A DNA stretch of 64,000 bases, taken from Oscarella lobularis (Eukaryota > Porifera > Homoscleromorpha > Homosclerophorida > Oscarellidae). Below, piece after piece: positions 24,401-36,100 of this stretch; positions within the stretch are counted from its first letter, which is position 1; the number at the start of each line of letters is the position of its first letter. Made by a program: the position numbers and the translations under genes. The notes below the pieces were generated by a model. The model had not been told where the DNA came from and did no database searches. It was given only the letters and a program-made list of their open reading frames with translations. Location: NCBI RefSeq assembly GCF_947507565.1, contig NC_089189.1:1364001-1428000 (forward strand), read 5' to 3'.

Positions 24401-27400
24401 CGCGCTACAATCATAGATCCGTTTATGGGACACAGGAGATTGCCAGTGACCGATGCTTTTGAATCGTTGCTAATGAAAAGCTGACCGAAGTTAGACAACG
24501 ACGAAATCTTTAGAAAATTGAGCGGACTCGCAGCCACTGTGCTGATAAACATTATTCCTCTGTTGACTATTTTCCCGTTTCCTTCTATGGAGGAGTCGAC
24601 GGATTGAGAGACGTTGAACACAACTCCAGGTGCAATCTCCAGAACGGAAAGGCCAGAAAGTTCTAACTTGCTTCCCACTATTCCCTTCCAGTCGCCACGC
24701 TTTTTGACAACGAGTCGTTTGCCGCTCACGACGTAGGAACCGGACGGATTCAAGTTACTCGCTATACTGATAGTATCTACACTGAATGGAAATCGGTCAA
24801 CGCCGTCTCCCCAGCCGGAAACAGTTCCGCCGTAATAGAGAAACTCGCCCAGAACGTCCACCCGATCCTTAGCGGCGAATTCGCCGGAAACCATGTACAG
24901 CTGATCGCTGACTATCACGGGCGCGTACGACTCGATTTTTCCGCCGTAAATTTTGATCTTTCGAACGTGAACGACGTCAGAGTGAAACGGAACGACGAGA
25001 ATACCGTCGAATATTTCTATCGATGAGAGAGACGTCGAGGGTGAGAGATCGAGATTGAGAGTGCCTCCCGACACGATGACGTGACTGACGTCGAATGTGC
25101 GCGACGACACGGTTCCCGAGCCCGAAGTCGATAGCCGACCTAGTCCAGAAATTGCCGAATCAGGATAAGTTCGAAAGTTTCCCGTTAACTTCAACTCGGC
25201 GCCGTAAGGAACTTCGATTCGTCCCGTAGGCATCGTTACGTCGCGCGTCGTCACCGTGCCGGACTCGACGACGACGAGACCTTCATTGCGAAGCGGCGTC
25301 TGCAGCGAAAAGGTGTCCGCAATTTTGACCGCGCCGTAATTAACGAAAAGACTTGAGCCGTCTAGCTCCTCGGCCAAAGCGCCCTGATCCCCCAAAAGCG
25401 CAGTCGCGTTTTGACTGATCACAAATCTCGCGTTAGGACCCAGTTTAATAGACCCGCCTACGTAAGCATCGTTGGACGCGACAACGGTTGTTCCAGAATC
25501 GACGACGAAATCGTTGAATGCTTTCAACGCTACAAACGATCTCACGACGACGTCTCCTGGCCCAGAAACTTTTCCTCCGTACCACACGCCGTCGTCTATG
25601 ATCGTGTCACTCTGCGTCGCCGTTGATACGATTCCGTTCGTTACATTGGCATATGTGATGTTTGTTTTTCCGCCTAAGTTTGCGGTACCTAACTGTAGCA
25701 GAAGTGCGTCGATTTTCAACGCCGATCCCGACGAGCTGGAGACAACGCTCGAGGTGCTCGATAAGAGTAGTTCCCGTAGATAAATGACCGACATTGGGGG
25801 CGGGGAAAGAACAACGTTTCCTGACGTGACTCTTAGGGACGATATTTCAACGTCACCACTTTCAATAGTCAGTTGACCCGACTCGACTCCCACCGCACCG
25901 GCGCCCCGCAAACTGGCCGTCTTCTTGAAGACGTGATTTCCGGAGAGAATTGTCAGTGAGCTGTTGCTGCTCGCTACTTCGACGACTCCCCACGATACTA
26001 GAGAATTCGTCAAGACAAGGCCGCCAGCACCTAGCGCTTTTATCGTGCCACGATTTGTCATTTCTACATTCAGGTTGAGAAAACCAATAAGTTGAGTTAG
26101 AGGAGAATGCTCAATGTAGCCGTAGTTTGTTACCGAGGCACCCGAACTTGCGCTAATAGCCATGCGGCTAGACTCAATAAATATCTTCGCCTCCGAATTG
26201 ACGGTCATTGTTGCTCCTTGTTGTAGCGCCAGAGAACCCGCCCATCTACTCACGCCGGAGATGTGAAGTTGTCGAGAGATTACGACTTTGCGGGTGTCTT
26301 GGACGAGGTCAAACGAATCGCTGACGTCAAGCCTGCTTATTGCACTGCCAGATATAGAGCCTTTCTTCCACAAGACTTTACGTGCGGTAATATCTCCTGT
26401 TCCACTAATAGTTCCGTCGATCATGGTCAAGTTTTGAACAGTCAGAAGACCGTCGACCTGCAGATGAGAGACCGTAGATAATATGGTTACTTGTCTAATT
26501 GTCAGTGGGTTCTTCTTCTGCAAACGAAGTGTCAGTCTACTTTGTCCGCTCAGCAAGAGACTCTCTGTGACTAAGTTCTCTTCAATTGAGTGGATAACAA
26601 TGTGCGAGTTAAACTGGAGATTTCCTCGCAGAGTAAGAACGTCTATTGTCAAGAAGCCGCTGTTCAAGTCCAGCGTGCTAGTATTGCTGGAAAACACTGT
26701 GCAGTCCGAAGAAATTACATGTCTGTTTGAACTACTACTCGCTATCCTTAGAATGCTGTTTTCTTCGAGTGAAAGAGAGCCGGAGTGAAACCGGCTGTGT
26801 CCGAGCAGACGAAGACTGCCAAAGTCTTGGATCGCAAAATTGCCGTAGTTCTCGAGAACTCCACCCACAGAGAGCACTCGGCTGCTTTCGATTGTCAAAT
26901 TTCCTTTGTTGACGATCGACGAAAGCCCTCCGCTTTGCGTCACGGACGACGTTGTGTCGACAGAGAAGTGAGCACCAGATGAAACTGTGATCGAGGAACC
27001 GTCATGTTGCTCAATGTTTCCGTATCCACGCCACGTTCCTTCATCTGCGATCACGAGATTGACGTACTGCATTCTTTTGATGCTGGCGCCAGCAATTCTC
27101 AACCGTCCTGCAACGTCCAAACTCGCCTACGGCAAAACAATCGTTAAATTTGTCGACAGCTAGATTAATTGTAACGCTCATTACCTGACCGAAGACGCTT
27201 CCCTTAATCCACCCGCTGATCCACTGAAGTTGATCGGTAACAATTCCGCCGTTAGAGGCCGTAAACTGCCCGCTACCGGACACAGTCAATTCTTCGACGT
27301 GAACGCTTCGTTCGGATACGAAAGAACTCGTGCCACTGACAGTAACTCGATGAATGAAAACTGGTTCGGTTTCGTCATTGTCTGCTATTTCCAGTGTTCC

Positions 27401-29965
27401 ACCAGAGACATCAATCAAAGTCAAATTGCCGTTAGTGCGGATCGTCGATGATCCGGTCGTAACGCGAATTGTTTCCACATTGACGTTATACAGCTGAATT
27501 CCGGAGGAAGTGTATGATAGGAGAAGCTCTCCGTTTCCAGATATCCGAGACGATTCAGACATGACGAGAGACGATTGGAGTGAAAGAGAACTGTTCAGAC
27601 CAACGACGATGTTGCCAACTGACGTCGACGCTCCTTTCAGGAAGAGGTCGCTGTTTAGCAGAGTCATCGATCCGTACACGTGGAGAGACGGGACAATTAC
27701 GAAATTTTCCGCCATAACGTTTACGTCACCGCGAACGATAAACGCCGAGGACAAGACGGAAGTGGAAAAGGTCACGTCGCCTATGACGTTTGCCTTTGCC
27801 CCCGCTGCAACTTCGAGGATGGCCGCATCGGTGAATGCAACGTTCATGCCGTATCCCTGCACTCGAGCGAGGTTCCGTACGACGAGATGGACGGATTCTA
27901 GCGTTTTTCTGTTTTGGGTGTAGACGTGCAGCGTGTCCGCTGTGACCTGGCCACCGCTCACCGTGCCACCAGTCCAACTGAATTCTTTCTCTATGGTCAT
28001 AGCTTCTCCTTTCAGCGTTCCTGACGTCATTTGTATGCTTTCAGCGGTCGCCGTGCCGCTTACAATGACCTCGCCCCCGAAGACGTTTATTGATTGAACA
28101 ATTACCGACAAGTCAGAATGAAGCGTGCAAACGCCCCATCGTACCGTGAGCTCTGTCAGTGTAAGTAAACTGCTATCACTGGAAGCAAGGTCAACAGTAG
28201 ATCCATCGCTTTCTAGTCGTTGCACAAGGACGTTGTAAAGCTGAGCTTGCGATTCTGAAAAATAGAGCGTTCCGTTGCCTACTATGCGACTCATCCGATT
28301 CCCTCGCACCGAACCGGTATAAAATGTCAATGTGTTTTCCCTGGCGATCTCGAAACTGCCTTCAGAGCTGACAGCGACGACGCGTAGCTTCAAACTTGAT
28401 GCGACTTCCGACTGGAGAACGACTCGGCCGTAATTGTTAAACTCGCCCACGGATATGAGTGTCTCTCCCGTGTAATGCGTTGCAGTCTGCACGCGCCCCC
28501 AATTGTCTAATACAGAGTGGCCTGTCGCTCCGCCTATCCAGCAGCCGACAGCGGCAAACGTCACGACGCCGCTCTGAGTAATAGTGAGACGCGTGTTGCC
28601 ACCAAGCATTAGATATGACCGCTTGCGAAAGACAGCCGCACCGTTGAAAATTGCCGTCGAGACGTAAAGAAAGACGCGCATTTCACCGGCGTCCGATTGA
28701 GAAATCTCAACGGAGCCGCTTACTCGAATCGTTCCCGGCCCGCTGACCGTGCCGGCATCCCACAGCCAGCGATCAGTCACAACAACGGAAGACGACGCTA
28801 TCATCTCGCCGTAGTTCGACTTCACCGGCGAACTCATGAAAAGGGATTTTGTCTTGACGTCGACTGACGTCGATATCACTCCGTCTCCATTTATAGAGAG
28901 GACGTCTGTTAGTAAAGACGTTGCGCTCGAATCCGTGTTCTCGAGATTAACCGTTCCTTTCGTCACTTCGATGCTATTGATGGTTGTTACCGTGCCGCTG
29001 GCGGAGAAATTCAGGGACAAAATGCCGCCGTTGCCGAGAACTCTGCCGATGGATAAAGATCTTGCCGCTACCGATGACGTACCGGATGCAGTCTCCAACG
29101 TGCCGTCAATACGAATCGCAGCTTCGGGAAAATATACGTGAGATTCCGACATCAAAGTCAGACGCGAATAACGATCAACGTAAATTTTTCCAACATTCGT
29201 CGACGATTGAAGACGAAGACGAGCGCGCGATACGACGTCGACGTTTCCGTCGTTGATCAAATGCGTCGCCACGTGGCAGCCGTCGCCGGACGACTCTCGA
29301 CACTCGATTGTGCCTTCGTTTCGCACGAACGTGCCGCCGCTTCCGGTCACTATCGACGCGCTCGTCATCGTTGCCGTCGCTCCCGTCGAGACGACAATCG
29401 AGGCGCCGTTTTCGAGTTGAACGTTCGTTTCTCCGTACTGAGTACTGGGAAGGACGCTGAGCTGAGCGCTGACTGTCATTTCGGAGTTGCTGAGAACTGG
29501 TTGACTGCTCACGGTGCGCATTGCGATGACCTTGCGAACGAAGATCGTTCTTTTACCACCGATACCCGTGAGACGTCCGCCCAAATCGACGTCGCCGGCA
29601 ATGTCGACGTCGCTCTGAACGCGAAGGTCGCCGTTATAGGAAATTTGGAGCTGGCCTCCGATTGTACAAGGTCCGGCGACCGTCAAACGGCGACGAATTT
29701 CTAACGCTATGCCGAAATTCTCCGCGCCGTCGACCACGCGAAGACTTGCTACGGCTACGTCTGCCGAACTGACGACGATCGTGTAGTTGCCGGGATCAGC
29801 GATGACGACGTCATCCGCCGCTGCTGGAACGCGCCCGAGACTCCATTTTCGTGCATTGTGCCAAGTGCTCTCAGCCGTACCGTCGGCTATCCACTCGATC
29901 GTGGAAGCACGCAGAACGATTACTCGAACTATCAAGAGCAGGCAAAAAGCGAGCTGTCGGCGCAT
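15500..29965 (-). CDS. B2: giant secreted beta-helix/PSI adhesin-like protein, complete
   Basis: Four exons: 27185-29965, 22593-27126, 22380-22538 and 15500-22317. The total is 14,292 bp, 4,763 residues; introns are 54-62 bp. The ATG at 29965 starts a signal peptide (MRRQLAFCLLLIVRVIVL). Residues about 25-2430 are beta-helix-like repeats opened by W-S-L-G-R-V-P-A-A-A-D-D-V-V-I, with W-x(2)-G-x(3)-G turns. Residues about 2439-2520 hold two tandem PSI-like modules, spanning exon 3 and the start of exon 4 (CVDCLGDSKCVW; CNWCASADSCL). A second beta-helix module follows, opened by W-S-E-G-R-V-P, up to the C-terminus. The last 100 residues (GTVHVVWNATD ... GTFDAV) resemble the C-terminal strands of bacterial autotransporter-like adhesins. 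No C-terminal membrane helix is seen, so the protein should be secreted. Exon 4 alone is 6.8 kb. Function is unknown; adhesion or matrix is inferred. Confidence 0.88.
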
Positions 29966-30161
29966 CGCCACTGTAATGCAGTATTGAGCGGCGTTGATCA
30001 GTTTTGTCTGGGTTCTGGCGATCGCACGTCCGCTGTTTGGTACGTACGTGACGGGATGCGGTTGGATCTTTCGTGACGAGATGCGGTTGGATCTGACGGG
30101 ATGCGGTTGGATCTTTCACGTCATTAGGCGGTCGATCGATCTCTCTCGAGTCTACGCGGCG
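29966..30161. promoter_or_regulatory. Presumed bidirectional promoter between B2 and A2
   Basis: Only 196 bp separate the divergent starts of B2 and A2. The stretch contains a direct-repeat array (30048-30117) flanked by ACGTGACG and CACGTCAT, which look like CRE/ATF half-sites. No TATA box is clear. Function is inferred from position. Confidence 0.55.
30048..30117. repeat. Triple direct repeat in the B2/A2 promoter
   Basis: Three units of 22-25 bp (30048-30072, 30073-30094, 30095-30117) share the core GATGCGGTTGGATCT preceded by GACG or GACGA. They are absent from the B1/A1 and B3/A3 spacers, so they arose after duplication. They could be transcription-factor sites or a neutral expansion. 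Confidence 0.9.
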
Positions 30162-33100
30162 ATGGCGATGGAAATGAGCGTTCGCCAGCCCGAAAATCTT
30201 ACGTCTGACGCGCCGAAGGACGTACCGCTATTTGCCGGAACAACGTACGACAGCGTAGAAGGCATGGGGCGCAAGGACGACGAGAAATGGACGGGCAGTA
30301 GGAAGTGGAAAATTGTCGCGGCCGTGGCGTTTGTCGTCGCTATTGGACTTCTCGTCGCTGTCATCATACTCGTAGCTAGTAAGCGAGACTGCCTACGCCC
30401 ACCGCCTCACGCGCGTTGCGAGGCGATGCAGCGTCACGGAAATTCTTTCTTTATCGCCCTGTGCCTTTCTCTCACTCAGAGAATTCGTCTGTTCAAGGAG
30501 TGCCTCCTACGACGCCCACTCCGACAGCGAGCGAAAGCTCTACAAGCCCTGGTTTGGAAACAAAAGATGAGCCCCTCCGTAATCGTCTGCGGAAGCGTGA
30601 TAGACACTAGACTAATCCGTAGCGGCGAACGTTTCCCTCCAGAGGATTCGTGGGGGTCCATTTGTTCTTTGAGCCTTCAGAAGTACTGTAATGATGGCTT
30701 TTAGAGTCAAGCGATGCCACACCTGGCCGCCCGACCGCTTTCACAACAGCTTCGTCCAAACTGCCAACGAAATCCACTGCGGAGAGTCCAGATACAACGG
30801 CCGTGCATGGAACTGAGCCAACGACATACACCCCCACGGAGAGTCCAGACACAACACACGGAACCGATCCTTCGTCTATGCCTGGAACCACGCCCACAAC
30901 GACGACGCACACCCCCACTACGGAGAGTCAAACCACGCACGAAACCGAACCTTCGACTATGCCCACAACGGCTTCGTTCAAATTGCCAACGACATACACC
31001 CCCACTGCGGAAAGTCCAACCACGCACGAACCTTCGACTATGCCTGGACCCACAACGGCTTCGTTCAAATTGCCAACGACATACATCCCCACTACGGAGA
31101 GTCCAACCACGCACGGAACCGAACCGTCGACTATGCCTAGTGCTAGTATTCAGGCAACTACGGAATATCCCCTGACAGCCACCACCTCTCCGGTGATACT
31201 AAACGTAACTGCAAACGGTCAATCCTTCAACGTTTCCGCTGATCCGCTCGTCATGACGTTGATGGAAACCCGGCTTTCTCAAAGAGTCTCAATGATGATG
31301 GAAATTCGCGTGAATTCGGATGGTGAAGTGGATTTGGCTGTGTACGGTCGACAAAACTCTCCTCCGACTCACACTCGCTACGACTTCACCCGACCTCTTG
31401 CCTCGAAGTGGGAATTACAAAATCGAACGTGCCTCTAAATTTGTTTCTTTTTTTTTAGTCGCAGGAGACGGAGAGCAGTTCGAACGTTTCAATTCTCTGA
31501 AGTCGTTTCCTCCGGGTTGTGGTATATTTCTCTATTCAACGGAGGTCGAAACACTGTTGAAACGGCCCTGCGACTCATAACGTCTCCGCCGCCTGTGCCC
31601 TGTCCCGCAGATTGTTCTGGCAATGGCGTCTGTTTCAATGGGACTTGCATCTGTGTTCCGCCGTGGCACGAAGCCGATTGTTCAAAATGTGGCGTATAAT
31701 GTTCGCGAAATTTCGTGTCATTTATTTTGTGTTTTTCTCTTAGTTGGCTGTGCTTCGTCTGGCTGTGGTGGTAACGGAAAGTGTAAGAACGGTGTATGTG
31801 TTTGTGACGAAGGATGGAAAGGAGCTGACTGCAGCAAAAGTAGATTCGTATTAGTATTGGGCTTCTTACTACAGTTAGCTTTCTAGTTGACTGCATACCG
31901 CCTGATTGCAGTGGCCACGGCCAATGTTTCGACGGCACCTGCCAGTGTGATGGTCAGTGGAAGGGCTCCGCTTGCGAAACAGGCAAGAGTTGCTTCAGCG
32001 ACTGGATGCCTTCACAACGATAATTGCCTAGAAAGGAAATTTTGCCTTTATAACTGCTCCAATCGCGGAGTCTGCAACGACGACGTAGGACTTTGCTTGT
32101 GCGACGCAATGTTCACGGGAGTTGGCTGTAGCGTCGGTACGATGCTTTTGCATTTGCAAGCGTTATAATTCTATATACCAAATTGTTCACGTTTTAGCTC
32201 TATGCGTTGACGATTGCAATGGAAACGGAAACTGCGTAAACGGAACTTGCAGTTGCGATGTGCAGTGGAATGGACTCGCTTGCGACACGCGTGAGTGTTT
32301 GAACACGCTCGGTTTTAAAAAGCTCTTCGTTGTCACTTCGCTCATTTTTTTGTGTAGTCAAGTGCGCTGTAGAATGTGACTTGCACGGCGTGTGCGATAA
32401 CGGAACGTGCATTTGCAACAAAGGATGGAAGGGCGAAAATTGTCAGACAGGTCAGTGGTCCGTCGCCCTCTGCATCTAATTGACTTACGCGTCGTTTGTT
32501 TGTCTAGACGCTTGTCCAAACAACTGCCATCAGAATGGTTCTTGCGCAAGGAACGGCGATGGAGAGTGGCATTGTGCCTGCGTCCCAGGTTTCCGAGGCG
32601 ACAGTTGCAATATAGGTCACTGTTTCCTTTTTGACGTCCTTCAGCATAACGTACGTGCACCTCTATTTAGGCATTGAAAGAATTTGCGATGACGGGTTTG
32701 ACAATGATGCCGGTTTGCCTCGTTCGACTTGAAATACATCGCCTATACTCACGACAACGTCTTTAGATTTACTCACTGATTGCAACGATCCCGACTGCTG
32801 CAACTCGTCGGCGTGCACTAATGACGAGGCATGCATGGCAGCGCCGGATCCCGTTCAGTTGGTAGCCAACGAAACGTTCAATACGTCCGTTTCGTTCTAC
32901 CAAACCATTCAATTTCTGTTTGATTCCGGTCTGCAATGGAACGTAGACCTTTCTCAGATCGACGAAGCGTACGTTTGCGTTCACCGTCCATTTATCCCTG
33001 GCGTAACTAGATAATCTTCAAGGCGAGTGGGCGTCGTCAAAGGAAGAGTGACGACTCGTGACACGACTCCGTTGACTGGAGTCACTGTCGCCGTGCTGAA

Positions 33101-36100
33101 TGAGCCAGGTTACGGTCAAACATTGACGCGATTCGACGGCTCGTACGACATTGCCGTAAACGGCGGCGGCTCCCTTACGGTGACGTTCAATAAGAACGAC
33201 TTCATCGGCTCTCAGAGATCAGTTGCAGTGCCAGTCAACGATTACGTGAGAGCCGACGACGTCGCTCTCATTCCTCTCGACAAGAAGGTCGCATTCTTTT
33301 GTCGTCGTTTCTATTATCGTTTTGAATGGTACGTTGTTTATAGGCAACGGAGATTGATTTAGGGAGTGGAGGCGACGACGTCAAAGTAGCGGCTGGTAGT
33401 CGCGTTGAGGACGAGTCAGGATCTCGACAGGGTGTACTCATGTTTCCTCCCAACACCCAGGCGACGATTGTGCCTACTAATGGAACGGCAGACAATACGG
33501 TGACATCACGTTACTGCACTCACCGTCGTTTTTTGCTTTTATTTGTTTTATTTCTAGACCGTAGAAAAGCCCGTAATTCGAGTCACGGAATACACGGTCG
33601 GCAGTGGGGGACGCGACGCTATGCCAGCCGAGTTGCCGCCCTATACCGGCTACACATACGCTGTGGAAATGAGTTTGGATCAGGCGTCGGTGAACGGATC
33701 GACGGAGGTTGTCTTCAATCAGACGCTCGCCTACTACGTGGAAAATTATCTTGGATTTCCGGTTGGAAGTGCCGTGCCTGTCGGCTACTACAACCGAACG
33801 CTGGGCGAATGGGTGGCCTCTGAGAATGGACGCGTCGTCATGGTCCTCAACGTTACTACCTCGGTGAACGGAAATCCGATTGCCGTATTGGATGTTAGCG
33901 GGAACGGAGCACCAGCAACGTCAAAGGCAAGGAGCTATAGACATTGGGTGCTAGAAGCCGATCGAAACTTTTCTTTTTAGGAACTAGAAACGCTCGGAGT
34001 TCTCGAAAAGGAGTTGCTGGAACTTGGATTGCGATACGCCGCCAATCAAAGTCTTTGGCGCGTTCCAATTCGTCATTTTACGCCGTGGGATTGCAATTGG
34101 CCGTACGGACCACCGAGAGATGGTTGTTCGCCGTATCAGTGCTCTCCAAGAGATCCTATCAAGAATCCGGGTCCACCGAAAGATCCCAAGGATCCTTGTC
34201 AGTCGAAGGTACGTGGAGTGTAGCTGACCGTCAGAAAATTCTTGTAATTTTTTCATTTGGCATTTTAATGCGTTTGTAGGGTTCAATTATCATTCCGCAA
34301 ACGCAAGCGCTCGGAGAGGAGCTAAGCATTACCGGAACGTCTATGAGTCTCTTTTACTTCAGTGACCGAGTTCTCGGCTACAAGCCTATTCTCACCGTAC
34401 CTCTGACAGCTTCCTCCATACCGGCCTCGCTCAAAACCGTACATCTCCGCGTTGTAGTTAGAGGAAAGACGTTTGAGAAGATGTTTCCACCGTCGCCCAA
34501 TCTGCAGTATCAGTTTGTGTGGGATAGGAAAGACAGCTACGGACGTACTGTTGTTGGTCAAGTGACGGCATTTAGTAATTCGACTTTTTCTCGTCGCTCT
34601 TTGTCGTTATTTCCTTTCTCTAGTTAGCATTGGCTACGAGTATGGATTGGTGTATTACCCGGTGCCGTCGGATTTTCGATCAAGTTTCAATCGCCTTTCA
34701 CAAGCAACCATATCGAGGCCAGTTAGTCGTCGAAGCGAGACAGCGGTCTTTTGGGAAAAGCGTTCCTCCATTATTGGCAACGCGTTTGGACCCGTCGAAG
34801 TTGCTGGCTTGGGTGGCTGGTCTATCAGCGCTCATCACGCGTATGATCCCGCATCAGGCGTTCTGCATAGGGGAGACGGCAAAAGAACGCAGTTCAGGGA
34901 CAGATCGCAGGTTTGAGACAGAGTGTACGTTTTGTTTTATATTTTGATGCATGCGTCGTTCAGGTTATTGAAACACGGGCGGGAAACGGCGCTAAGAGAC
35001 CAACGGATTGTCTTCAATGTCGTTCTTCATCTCTTCCCGGTAAAGATCTTTCGTTAGTGCGTATTTTTGTTTCACTTGTTTTCTAATCAGCAACATCTTC
35101 CTTGCATTCGCCCGTTTGCATTGCTGTTGGTGCTGACGGCAGTATGTTCATCGGCGACTACGAGTTGATTCGAAGAGTTCATCCCGGCGGAAACATGACG
35201 ACAGTCGTTGATTTCAGGTTGACATTGACTCATGTAGAGGCAGGCATACAATTACTCGTTTTATGTCTTTCAGTGCTTCGCCGCCCGATTTCTCGTATTA
35301 CATTGCAATTAGTCCTGTGGACGGCGACCTGTTCATTTCTTACGCAAAAACAAGGCAAGTCTATAGAGTGAAGGCGTCGCTGCTGTCGCCAGGCCGCTCT
35401 CCCATTACCTTGGACGATATTGGCAAAATTCCAGGTGCAGTCTTTCTTGCAATGCATGTAGTCTATTAACTTGCAAAAAGGTGCCACTGTGTTTGCTGGA
35501 ACTGGAGAAAAATGTCACGGGTGGGACGAGAGTTGTGGCGATGACGGCCTCGCTGTCAACGCTCGTCTCTCAACTCCGAAAGGAATTTCTGTGGGATCTC
35601 GAAGCGACGTCTACTTTGCCGATGGAAAGGCGAGCAACTTTTCGATCTCTTGTACTAAACTGAATATAGACTATTCGTTTCTGCAGGTGATACGTCAGGT
35701 AGGGGTCGACGGCGTCATAAGCACGTTTGCCGGCTCTCGCGTACCGCGCGGCTGCTCGCCACCCGGTTGCACGATGAACGAAATTGGAAACGACGACGTT
35801 GAACTTGACGGTGCCTACTTTGACTGGCCAACGGACGTTGTAGTGCAACGCGACGACGAGTCCGTCTACTTTGTCGACGGCAACGTCGTCTACCACGTCG
35901 CTCGCGATGGCCGAGTGCGACTCGTTGCCGGCCGCGCTCCGCACGTTACGCCCGAGTTAGATTTAGATGACAACGACGGCGGAAGCAACAATCAATTCGC
36001 TTCTCGTCGCGCTACGTCGATTGACTTTAACAGGCTTCAGGGATTGGCCGTTTGGCGTGATGGTTCGGTGTACTTTACCGAGACAAACGATCGTCGCATC

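Noticed and set aside
29994-30161. Upstream extension of A2 to a start at 29994
   Set aside because: It reads through the promoter repeat, has no counterpart in A1 or A3, and would place extra hydrophobic sequence before the tail.
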